NCBI GenBank assembly: GCA_018830525.1
Contig: JAHJSH010000029.1
Span: 169,697-218,583, forward strand
Source of the DNA: Nanobdellota archaeon
GTDB taxonomy: Archaea; Nanobdellota; Nanobdellia; Pacearchaeales; GW2011-AR1
Direction: 5' to 3'
Length of the DNA stretch: 48,887 nucleotides
The first letter of the stretch is position 1; every line of letters starts with the position of its first letter. The translations under genes and the position numbers were made by a program. The notes beneath the pieces are model-generated. The model did no database searches and was not told where the DNA came from. It saw only the letters and a list, made by a program, of their open reading frames with translations. Below are positions 18,023-25,816 of the stretch, piece after piece.

Positions 18023-18519
18023 ATAAAAGGGCAAATCTTGTAACAGATAATACTGTTGAGTTGATTATCGCGGCGGCGGGGATCGTTGTTTTGATTTTTC
18101 TGTTGATTGCGTTGTATTCTCCGACTTATGATGAGAATGCCGAGACTGCGAAATCTTATCTTCAAATGTTTAATGAGCAAGTTAGTTCTGCGGATTCATT
18201 GGTTGAAGGAAGTTTGACTTTTTGGGGGCCTGAAACTGAGAATGTAAAATTTTATCTTGCTTACTTTGGGGATTTGTCAAGATTTGATAAGGAAATTGAA
18301 AAGGAAAAAGTGATTTTTGTTACGCGTAAGAGAAATGAAAATGCGATTTGTGTTTGTTATGGGAATGCTGAGAAGATGAATTGTAAAAATTGTAAGGAAT
18401 TGGATTTGCCAGTTGAGTTGAAGGTTTCTGGTTATGATAAATTTCCCCCGTGGGTTTTGGATGAAGTTAAGCAATTGAAGATAACTAAAGTTGGGGGCAA
18501 GTATTTGTTCTCGATGTAA
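18013..18519 (+). CDS. Pilin-like protein
   Basis: MSLNKRANLVTDNTVELIIAAAGIVVLIFLLIALY; CxCxGNxxxxxCxxC segment. Confidence 0.65.
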   Translation: MSLNKRANLVTDNTVELIIAAAGIVVLIFLLIALYSPTYDENAETAKSYLQMFNEQVSSADSLVEGSLTFWGPETENVKFYLAYFGDLSRFDKEIEKEKVIFVTRKRNENAICVCYGNAEKMNCKNCKELDLPVELKVSGYDKFPPWVLDEVKQLKITKVGGKYLFSM

Positions 18520-18520
18520 G

Positions 18521-18637
18521 ATGAAGAAGCGGGGACAACTTGTTGGGAAGGAGACGATAAAATGGATAATTTATATTGCGTTGATTATTGCGGTAGGGTT
18601 TTCGATTAGACTGATTTTTAAGAGGGCTAGTGGCTAA
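18521..18637 (+). CDS. Very small pilin-like membrane protein (38 aa)
   Basis: MKKRGQLVGKETIKWIIYIALIIAVGFSIRLIFKRASG; read directly, abuts previous gene. Confidence 0.55.
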   Translation: MKKRGQLVGKETIKWIIYIALIIAVGFSIRLIFKRASG

Positions 18638-18673
18638 GGATAATTTTATTAAGTTAATTTGGTAGTTATTTCT

Positions 18674-19555
18674 ATGAACAAACGCGGAGATTATAAATGG
18701 GATGTTATGATTGCATTGATACTTGGGTTGATTGTTTTGAGCCTTTCGCTTTATTTTATTTTCCAAGAATATTTTAATGAGGATATGATTAGTCAGGAAT
18801 CTTGTCGTCAAAGTGTTATTTTGCGGGGGAATCTCCCTGAAGGAGAAAAGGCAGGGATTACTTATGCGAGTTTTAAGGATGACTTCCCTCTTAAATGTAA
18901 GACTCAGGTCGTTACTATTGATTATGAGGATACGGAGAAGGCGGGAAAACTCATAGCAGATACCTTGGCCCAATGTTGGTATCTTTTTGGAGAGGGGGAG
19001 TTACAGATATTCCCTGCAGATAAATATGGGTTCGAATCATTTTGTACTCCTTGTGCAAGGATTCATTTTTCTCCAGAAGTAAAATCTTTTTACGAGAAAA
19101 ATGAGATAGATGTTTCGGTGGCTCTGGGGAAAGTCTTTCAAGATGCTACTTATAAGACTTATTTGAGTCAGGCATTTCAACCTTCTGTTGGGGTGAATTG
19201 GATGGTTGCGAATAGTGATAAGTCAATAAATGAGTTTAAATTTTCTGGGAATAAGTTTTTGGTTGATGATGCTCAAACCTCCGGAGTGTTAGACAGCATC
19301 CAGAATTATTTTATAGGAGGTTTGGCAGATGTTAATTTGCCTAGGTATATTAATTCCTCCAATGGAGATATGGTTATATTCTTCAGCCAGGTAATTCGTT
19401 CAGATAAGAATGAAGTTTTTGGATATAACCCTCTCCTATTTTATTTTCAGATAGATCAAACTCCTGACCCATTTAAGGAGGTTGATAAGGATTTTATCGA
19501 GGCAGGAGAGTGGAATGCTGCTATGTGTGATCAATTTGATGGGATCCCTGCTTAA
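18674..19555 (+). CDS. Pilin-like protein
   Basis: MNKRGDYKWDVMIALILGLIVLSLSLYFIFQ; ATG 18674 preferred. Confidence 0.65.
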   Translation: MNKRGDYKWDVMIALILGLIVLSLSLYFIFQEYFNEDMISQESCRQSVILRGNLPEGEKAGITYASFKDDFPLKCKTQVVTIDYEDTEKAGKLIADTLAQCWYLFGEGELQIFPADKYGFESFCTPCARIHFSPEVKSFYEKNEIDVSVALGKVFQDATYKTYLSQAFQPSVGVNWMVANSDKSINEFKFSGNKFLVDDAQTSGVLDSIQNYFIGGLADVNLPRYINSSNGDMVIFFSQVIRSDKNEVFGYNPLLFYFQIDQTPDPFKEVDKDFIEAGEWNAAMCDQFDGIPA

Positions 19556-19556
19556 G

Positions 19557-19961
19557 ATGGAAAAAAAAGTTCAATTTCAGAGAAATCTCCTCTATCTTTC
19601 TCATTTGAGAATTCGAAAAAAAGGAGAAGTTTTGAATCAGGTGCTAGTGCATATTGTTTTAGTGGGGCTTATCTTTGCGATTTTTGTTTTTGCTACTGCA
19701 GGGCGGATTAATGGTCGTGATGTGAAGCAACAGGTTTTGGAAAAAGAGCTTGCGCTTTTAATTGATTCGGCGGAGGGGGGGATGGAGTTTGGGATTCAGA
19801 AGGCGATGATTAATGGGAAGATAAATAATGTTGAGATTAAAGAAGGGCGGGTTTATGTGACTGTCGAGGGTTTGGCGGCGACGAAGGGTTATCCGTATTT
19901 TTCTAAGTATTCTGTAAGTGTCCGTGAAGAAGGAAATAAATTTGTGGTGAGTGTGCGATGA
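19557..19961 (+). CDS. Pilin-like protein
   Basis: RIRKKGEVLNQVLVHIVLVGLIFAIFVFATAG: KKG|EVLN prepilin-like site. Confidence 0.65.
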   Translation: MEKKVQFQRNLLYLSHLRIRKKGEVLNQVLVHIVLVGLIFAIFVFATAGRINGRDVKQQVLEKELALLIDSAEGGMEFGIQKAMINGKINNVEIKEGRVYVTVEGLAATKGYPYFSKYSVSVREEGNKFVVSVR

Positions 19962-20437
19962 TAAGTAAAAGGGGGGCGATGGGTGAAGGAGTCTTTATGA
20001 TTTATCGTCTTCTTTTAGTGAGTGTTATTGCGTTTGCGATTTTTGGGATTTCTTCTATTTTTTATGCTTATGAAATTGAGGTTAGAGATTCTGAGGCGGT
20101 TATTTTGACGAGGCAAGTTAGTGAGTGTTTGGCTCCGGAAGGAGTTTTTAATTTAGATTTGATATCTGAAGATTCTCGGAAGAGTATTTTATCTTATTGT
20201 GGATTATCTAATGAAAGATTTTATGTTGGTGTCGAAGTGTTGAATGAGGCTGGAGATGTTATTGCAGAATTTTCTCAAGGAGATTCGGGTTCAGGCTGGG
20301 TTCGGAAACTTACTCAAGGGGCAGGGCAATATGACCCGGGTTATAGGATATTTGAATATCCTGTTTTAATTGGGCAAGGGATAAGTGAGATTGAAGGAAA
20401 GATTAAAATGGAGGTGATTGTGAGCCATGAATTCTAA
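19958..20437 (+). CDS. Pilin-like protein
   Basis: MISKRGAMGEGVFMIYRLLLVSVIAFAIFGISSIFY. Confidence 0.65.
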   Translation: MISKRGAMGEGVFMIYRLLLVSVIAFAIFGISSIFYAYEIEVRDSEAVILTRQVSECLAPEGVFNLDLISEDSRKSILSYCGLSNERFYVGVEVLNEAGDVIAEFSQGDSGSGWVRKLTQGAGQYDPGYRIFEYPVLIGQGISEIEGKIKMEVIVSHEF

Positions 20438-20705
20438 ACGAGGGATTTTGGGGGGGATTATAGCTACTTTTGTTGCGACTGTTGTTATCTTGATAATCCT
20501 CATAATCTTTGTTTTTGCTTCAGGGATTATAAAGAAAGTAGCGGGAGTTGATGAAGGTGTTAGAGTTTTTAATGAGGCTGATGTGGGGATACCAAATATT
20601 TTTAATTATCTTCCAAATTATTTGAGGTTAGCAGAAGTGAAAGTTTCTGCAAGACAAGGAGATTCTATTGAAATGGCGGTTCGGGAGGCGGGATATGTAC
20701 GATAA
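20427..20705 (+). CDS. Pilin-like protein
   Basis: MNSKRGILGGIIATFVATVVILIILIIFVFASGI. Confidence 0.65.
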   Translation: MNSKRGILGGIIATFVATVVILIILIIFVFASGIIKKVAGVDEGVRVFNEADVGIPNIFNYLPNYLRLAEVKVSARQGDSIEMAVREAGYVR

Positions 20706-21309
20706 AAGTAACTTCAGAGAAGTTTCAATTGTTAATCACGGAAATCGGATTAACAAAAGGGCACAATTTTTCTCGATGTATCTTGTATTGCTAACTTTGT
20801 TGATGGTCGGGACAGTGATTGGGTTTTACCATATTCAACAAAAGAATGTTGGAAATTCTTTGGTTTCTCCTAAAGCAGTTTTAGATATTCGGGATGACTT
20901 AGATGTTTTTGAGTTAAGGGAAGTTGAATTAATCAAGAGTTCTTTGAATTCTGCGAGTGGTACTTTTCCAGAGGATGATTTTATAGATTCTTTTAGGGGG
21001 ATTTTTATTTCTGGATTTATGGCAGACGAGTCCATGGAAAATTTTATTTTGAGGGATTTGACTTGGGAAGGAGTGAGTTTCGAAGCGGCTGCTAGAGCGA
21101 ATTTTCAGAACTTTCTTGAAGGGGGACTTTATACTCGAAGTTTAACTATGTCTGAGGATGGAAAATTGATTTTTACTCGAGCGAAGGTAATAAAAAGTTC
21201 TCTTTTGGAGGCTAGTGATAAAAGTAAAGTAAATTTCCCGGTAGATTTTTCTTTTGATTTTGGTCAGGAATATATTATAAATTCTAATTTTGAGGTGACC
21301 AAGAGATAA
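20695..21309 (+). CDS. Pilin-like protein
   Basis: NRINKRAQFFSMYLVLLTLLMVGTVIGFYHI; ATG 20695 preferred. Confidence 0.6.
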   Translation: MYDKSNFREVSIVNHGNRINKRAQFFSMYLVLLTLLMVGTVIGFYHIQQKNVGNSLVSPKAVLDIRDDLDVFELREVELIKSSLNSASGTFPEDDFIDSFRGIFISGFMADESMENFILRDLTWEGVSFEAAARANFQNFLEGGLYTRSLTMSEDGKLIFTRAKVIKSSLLEASDKSKVNFPVDFSFDFGQEYIINSNFEVTKR

Positions 21310-21369
21310 TGGATAAAGTAATCTTAGAAAAGTTTCATGAATCCATTTGTACTTTTTTGGGCTTGTAAA

Positions 21370-21546
21370 ATGGATTACGGTGGGATAGATAAGAGGAGAA
21401 CGAAGAAGGATTTGAAGAGGAAGCGACTTGCTCGGGGATATAAACGGGGAGGGCAGTTTAGAACTCAGAATGTGAATGAAGTTGGGGAAGAGGAAACGGA
21501 CAATAAAAAGGCAAAGAAAATAAAAAAGAAAAATAGGAAGTATTGA
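21370..21546 (+). CDS. Small highly basic protein
   Basis: MDYGGIDKRRTKKDLKRKRLARGYKRGGQFRTQNVNEVGEEETDNKKAKKIKKKNRKY; ATG 21370 preferred. Confidence 0.5.
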   Translation: MDYGGIDKRRTKKDLKRKRLARGYKRGGQFRTQNVNEVGEEETDNKKAKKIKKKNRKY

Positions 21547-21619
21547 GGATGTTCGTCGTAAGGTGTTTGTAGAATTGGGCGTTAGATAGATTTAAATAAA
21601 ATAAACTGATTATAGTGAT

Positions 21620-21724
21620 ATGAAAAAGAGAATGCTTAAAATGTTCCAGATTTTTGTTTGGATAATGGGGGTTGTTGCCGTCGGGTTGCTTGTTTGGGGG
21701 ATTTATAGGGCGCTGTCTACATGA
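21620..21724 (+). CDS. Single-TM small protein (34 aa)
   Basis: MKKRMLKMFQIFVWIMGVVAVGLLVWGIYRALST; TATA-like atttaaata about 25 bp upstream; ATGA overlap with next ORF. Confidence 0.45.
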   Translation: MKKRMLKMFQIFVWIMGVVAVGLLVWGIYRALST

Positions 21725-21903
21725 TGAAAGTTGTTAATGGCTTTGCGGTTTTTTCTCAGGCAATTAATATCTTGCTTTTTATTTATTTTGTAATTGTTTT
21801 ATTAAAATTAAATGCCCTTGATGTTACAGGACTTTTTATAAGTGCTTTTGGAATTTTGACCTCACTTGCTTCTAATATTGTTTCTGTTTTGATGGAAGAT
21901 TAA
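21721..21903 (+). CDS. Two-TM small protein (60 aa)
   Basis: Hydrophobic, operonic with prepilin peptidase. Confidence 0.5.
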   Translation: MMKVVNGFAVFSQAINILLFIYFVIVLLKLNALDVTGLFISAFGILTSLASNIVSVLMED

Positions 21904-21904
21904 G

Positions 21905-22771
21905 ATGGAATTTGGATTTTTGTTTTGGTTGTTTTTTGTAGGAATTGTTGTTGCGAGCTTGCAAGATTTGAAACGGCGAGAAGTTGATAATTGGTTGAAT
22001 TTGTTTTTAATGTTAGCGAGTTTTTCATTTATCTTTTTTAGGTCGATTTTTGAACAAGATGCAACAATTATTTTTCAGGCAGGATTTGCCTTAGTGCTCC
22101 TCTTTATTTTTATGAATGTTTTTTATTATGGAAGGGTTTTCGCGGGGGGTGATGCGAAGTTATTGTTTGCTATGACGGTATTTTTTATTGGCGCGACTTT
22201 TGTAGCTACGTTAGTTAATATTGGAGTCTTTCTTTTGTTCCTAATGTTTGCTGGATCAATTTATGGTTTGATTTATTCGGCGGTTTTGTACGTCCAGAAT
22301 TTTGAAAAAGTTAATAAGAAAATCAAGGAAGGCTTTTCGATATTGTGGGTTCGTTATTTGATTGTTTTAGGAGTTATCTTGTTTGCATTTAGTTATGTAA
22401 ATTGGTGGTATCCTCACTTATTTTTTGGTTTTGGTTGGGGCATGCTATTTTTGTTTTTTGCAATATTCGCTTTGGTGTTGCCGCTGCTTTATGTTTTTGC
22501 TAAGGGTTTGGAAAAAGTTTCAATGATGCGGACGATTTCTGGAAAGGAACTTCGGGAGGGTGATTGGTTGGTTGATGATATAAAAGTTGGGCGAAAAACG
22601 ATTAAGGCCGATTGGGATGGTTTGTCTTTGGAAGATATTAAATTATTGAGGAGCAAAAAGAGGATTAAGATTAAGGAAGGTTTGCCGTTTGTCCCAGCGT
22701 TTCTGATTGCTTTTATATTATATGTTTCTTTTAGAGAATGGTTTATAGAATTGTTAATTAGATTGGCTTAA
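21905..22771 (+). CDS. Archaeal prepilin peptidase (A24 family, ArlK/PibD/EppA-like)
   Basis: Aspartyl motifs LQDLKRREVDNWLN and FAGGDAKLLFAM (GxGD); multi-TM. Confidence 0.9.
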   Translation: MEFGFLFWLFFVGIVVASLQDLKRREVDNWLNLFLMLASFSFIFFRSIFEQDATIIFQAGFALVLLFIFMNVFYYGRVFAGGDAKLLFAMTVFFIGATFVATLVNIGVFLLFLMFAGSIYGLIYSAVLYVQNFEKVNKKIKEGFSILWVRYLIVLGVILFAFSYVNWWYPHLFFGFGWGMLFLFFAIFALVLPLLYVFAKGLEKVSMMRTISGKELREGDWLVDDIKVGRKTIKADWDGLSLEDIKLLRSKKRIKIKEGLPFVPAFLIAFILYVSFREWFIELLIRLA

Positions 22772-23364
22772 TTAGGAATTCTCGGGGGCATCTTGAATAA
22801 TTCTTCTCCGGTATCAACTGGTGAAGGTTCTTCTTCAGTTTTTGGTTCTTCAACCCTTAATATTTCTTCTTGTAGGGTTTTAAGTTCCTCTTCGGTTGCT
22901 TGTTTTCGCTCGGTCTCTCCACCATATATTGGAATTAACTCAATTAATGGATGTTCCATGATTTTAATTTCATTTGATTGAACTGCTTTTGGTTTAAACT
23001 TTTCTTTAAGTTTTTTTATAATCTCTTTGGCGAGTTCTTGTGCTGAATCTCCTATATTGTCTGAATGTTCTTTTGGGACAATTAAAGTGTGACCCCTACT
23101 GAGAGGATTGATTTCTAAGACTGCGATATTTTCTTCATTCTCTCCGATTCGAAACGAGGGGGTTTTTCCTCCAGTTATTGAACAGAAAATGCATTCTCCT
23201 CCGAGGTGAGTGAGTTGATTCTGTTTTACAAAGTTTTCAACCTGGTCGGTAGTCATTGATTCTACTTGCTTTTTTATTTGTTCTTGTTTGTCTTCTGGGA
23301 AATTAGATAGTTGTTTCAGAAGTTGCCCTTTTATCTTTTTGGATTCTTCATCGGTTAATGTCAT
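22768..23364 (-). CDS. HIT-like protein with degenerate histidine triad
   Basis: CIFCSITGGKTPSFRI...EINPLSRGHTLIVPKEHSDN matches HIT N-half; expected HxHxH replaced by EHPLIELIP. Confidence 0.75.
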   Translation of the reverse strand: MTLTDEESKKIKGQLLKQLSNFPEDKQEQIKKQVESMTTDQVENFVKQNQLTHLGGECIFCSITGGKTPSFRIGENEENIAVLEINPLSRGHTLIVPKEHSDNIGDSAQELAKEIIKKLKEKFKPKAVQSNEIKIMEHPLIELIPIYGGETERKQATEEELKTLQEEILRVEEPKTEEEPSPVDTGEELFKMPPRIPN

Positions 23365-23394
23365 GAGTATTGTATGCTATTTAGAATTATAAAG

Positions 23395-23574
23395 TTATTG
23401 AATATTATTTTCTAAACCATTTTTTTGTTCCTTTGTGGGTTTTGCAGTTTTATAGTCTGCGAGATTTCTGTAGAATTTTATTTCCTTGGCAATATATTTT
23501 CCGAAACGAGAGTCTTCAATTGGGGGGGGATCTCTTTGATATGTATTAATTCTGTTTGTTTTTAATATTTTCAT
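23395..23574 (-). CDS. Small uncharacterised protein (59 aa)
   Basis: MKILKTNRINTYQRDPPPIEDSRFGKYIAKEIKFYRNLADYKTAKPTKEQKNGLENNIQ, read directly between HIT-like gene and EF-1beta. Confidence 0.4.
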   Translation of the reverse strand: MKILKTNRINTYQRDPPPIEDSRFGKYIAKEIKFYRNLADYKTAKPTKEQKNGLENNIQ

Positions 23575-23603
23575 GGTATTTTCAAATTTCTTTTAAGAAA
23601 TAT

Positions 23604-23879
23604 TTATCCAACTACTCTCCGGTAGTCGATTAGTTCAACAGATGAAATGCCTTCAATTTCGCCGAGTGCTTTTTCTACAGTCTCCGATTCTTCATCTTCA
23701 GAAAGTGCAATTGTTACAATAAGTGCGTTAAGTCCAAATGCAATAGGTTCTTCTTTTGCTTCATTGAAAACCCCTGATTCGAAAGTTTCTACGGCCGTTT
23801 TAATATCTGTCTTCATCTTTTCTAAATCTACATCAACGCTAGTAGGCATTATTTTGAATTGGATTCCGGCTGTTGCCAT
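23604..23879 (-). CDS. ef1b: Translation elongation factor aEF-1beta
   Basis: FKIMPTSVDVDLEKMKTDIKTAVE...EEPIAFGLNALIVTIALSEDE. Confidence 0.9.
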   Translation of the reverse strand: MATAGIQFKIMPTSVDVDLEKMKTDIKTAVETFESGVFNEAKEEPIAFGLNALIVTIALSEDEESETVEKALGEIEGISSVELIDYRRVVG

Positions 23880-23889
23880 TTTAAACTAT

Positions 23890-24036
23890 TTATGGTCCTT
23901 GGTATTCGCACTTAGGGCATTTATATTCTATAGATAAGCTTCTACACTTGTCACATCTGAGAATTTCTCCTTTACATTTCGGACAAGGGAATTTGACGCT
24001 TTTCGCGGTTTCTTTACTACAACTTATACATTTCAT
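23890..24036 (-). CDS. Zn-ribbon protein (48 aa, HVO_2753-like)
   Basis: MKCISCSKETAKSVKFPCPKCKGEILRCDKCRSLSIEYKCPKCEYQGP; CxxC pairs; adjacent to EF-1beta as in many archaea. Confidence 0.8.
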   Translation of the reverse strand: MKCISCSKETAKSVKFPCPKCKGEILRCDKCRSLSIEYKCPKCEYQGP

Positions 24037-24122
24037 AATCAATTGTCTGAATTTTGGTTTATAAAACTTGTTATGGTGTGAATCCCAATAATACTTAAAT
24101 AGTCCGCCAGATTTTCTAAATC

Positions 24123-25100
24123 ATGCAAAATTATGAGTTACTTATTGAGAGAATAGTTAAATCATCTGGGTTGGATAAGGAAGAAGTTGAACGGAAGGTT
24201 GAGGCGAAAAAGGCGAAGTTGTCCGGACTTATTTCTAAGGAGGGCGCGGCCCAGATTATTGCGGCAGAGTTGGGTATTAGTTTTGAAGATCAGGATTTGA
24301 AGATTAGCGAGTTGATGGGGGGAATGAGGCGGGTAAATGTTGTCGCAAAAGTTATTAATATTTTTCCAGTTCGTGAATATTCGAAGAATGGGCGAGAAGG
24401 GAAGGTTGCTAATTTTATTGTTGCGGATGATACTGGGAATACGAGGGTTGTTCTTTGGGATACAAATCATATTTCTTTAATTGAAGAAGAGAAGATTAAG
24501 GTGGGTGATGTTGTAGAGATTAAGAATGCTTCTACGCGAGATAGTGAGATTCATCTGTCTGGGTTTTCTGAACTGAAAAAAAGTTTGACAGTCATAGGGG
24601 ATGTCAAAACTGAGACGACTGTTAGTGAGGGAACTCTTGCAGAAGTTAAGCGGGGGCAGAGTGTTAGAATTCGGGGGGTTGTTGTTCAGGTTTTTCAGCC
24701 GAGATTTTATTCAGTTTGTCCGCAATGTAATAAGAAAGTGATTGCAGTAAATACGGGTGCACTCTCTGAAGAGGGCAAGGGAGAAGGTTTTAAGTGTGTG
24801 GAGCATGGACCTGTTGCTGTTCCAAAAGATAGGGCTATTTTGAATTTTGTTCTCGATGATGGGACAGACACAATGAGGGTGGTAATGTTTAGTGACCAGA
24901 TTGTTTTATTAATCCCGGAAGAAGATTTGAAAGATGCAGAGAAGGCGATGGCATTTAGGGATGATTTGATTGGAACGGAAATTTATTTATCAGGGAATGT
25001 TAAAAGGAATCAGATGTTTAATAATTTAGAGATTGTAGCTTCGGGTGTTGAGAAGATTGATGTTGAGGCTTTGATTGGTGAGTTGAATAAGAAAGATTAA
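24123..25100 (+). CDS. RPA-like single-stranded DNA-binding protein (OB folds, zinc finger)
   Basis: RRVNVVAKVINIFPVREYSKNGREGKVANFIVADDTGNTRVVLWDTN; CPQCNKKV...FKCVEHG. Confidence 0.85.
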   Translation: MQNYELLIERIVKSSGLDKEEVERKVEAKKAKLSGLISKEGAAQIIAAELGISFEDQDLKISELMGGMRRVNVVAKVINIFPVREYSKNGREGKVANFIVADDTGNTRVVLWDTNHISLIEEEKIKVGDVVEIKNASTRDSEIHLSGFSELKKSLTVIGDVKTETTVSEGTLAEVKRGQSVRIRGVVVQVFQPRFYSVCPQCNKKVIAVNTGALSEEGKGEGFKCVEHGPVAVPKDRAILNFVLDDGTDTMRVVMFSDQIVLLIPEEDLKDAEKAMAFRDDLIGTEIYLSGNVKRNQMFNNLEIVASGVEKIDVEALIGELNKKD

Positions 25101-25124
25101 AAGTATACTCCTATTTAATTACTG

Positions 25125-25586
25125 ATGTTATTCAAAACACATATTGTATTTTCTCTTGCAGTTTATTTTTTGCTTAGTTATTTTATTGAGATGCCTTGGT
25201 ATGTTTTGATTTTTGTTTTGTTGGCTACGGCATTTGTTGATATTGATATTAAAAATAGTCGGGCGGGAAATCGTTGGTACCTTCGACCGTTTCAGATTTT
25301 TACTAAGCATAGGGGGATGTTGCATAGTTTGTTTATCGGGCTTTTGTTGAGTTTAGTTATTGCTTCTATTAGCCAATGGGCGGGCGTTGGATTTTTTGTA
25401 GGATATATTTCGCATTTGTTTTTGGATTGTTTGACTCGGTCGGGGGTTGCATTGTTTTGGCCATTTAGTTGGAAGATTAAAGGTTTTGTGAAAAGTGGGG
25501 GGATTATGGAACAAGTTGTCTTTGTTTTATTACTTTTGGGTGATATTTTTGTCGTCGGTAAGTGGTTTTTCTATTATTTAGTTTGA
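25125..25586 (+). CDS. YdjM-family predicted metal-dependent membrane hydrolase
   Basis: FKTHIVFSLAVYFLL...TKHRGMLHSLFIGLLLSL...GYISHLFLDCLTRSGVALFWPF. Confidence 0.8.
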   Translation: MLFKTHIVFSLAVYFLLSYFIEMPWYVLIFVLLATAFVDIDIKNSRAGNRWYLRPFQIFTKHRGMLHSLFIGLLLSLVIASISQWAGVGFFVGYISHLFLDCLTRSGVALFWPFSWKIKGFVKSGGIMEQVVFVLLLLGDIFVVGKWFFYYLV

Positions 25587-25601
25587 AGCATATAAATGCT
25601 T
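25586..25601. promoter_or_regulatory. Palindrome overlapping a TATA-like element
   Basis: AAGCAT-ataa-ATGCTT about 27 bp before ATG 25628. Confidence 0.35.
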
Positions 25602-25627
25602 ATAAAGAAAAGGGAATTTCTTTAGCT

Positions 25628-25816
25628 ATGGTTACAAATGATTGTCCTAATCTAAGTGATGAGTGGATTCCTTCGGATGGAATGACTACCGACTCAGGGT
25701 ATATGTGTAACAAAACTAATAGTCCTTGCAGGATTAATGATTATGAAACCTGTGATATCTATTTAGCAGGTCAAGATTCTGATGATGGGTTGGAAGGAGT
25801 TGCTAATGGCAATTAA
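25628..25816 (+). CDS. Small Cys-containing protein (62 aa)
   Basis: MVTNDCPNLSDEWIPSDGMTTDSGYMCNKTNSPCRINDYETCDIYLAGQDSDDGLEGVANGN; overlaps radA start by about 10 bp. Confidence 0.5.
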   Translation: MVTNDCPNLSDEWIPSDGMTTDSGYMCNKTNSPCRINDYETCDIYLAGQDSDDGLEGVANGN

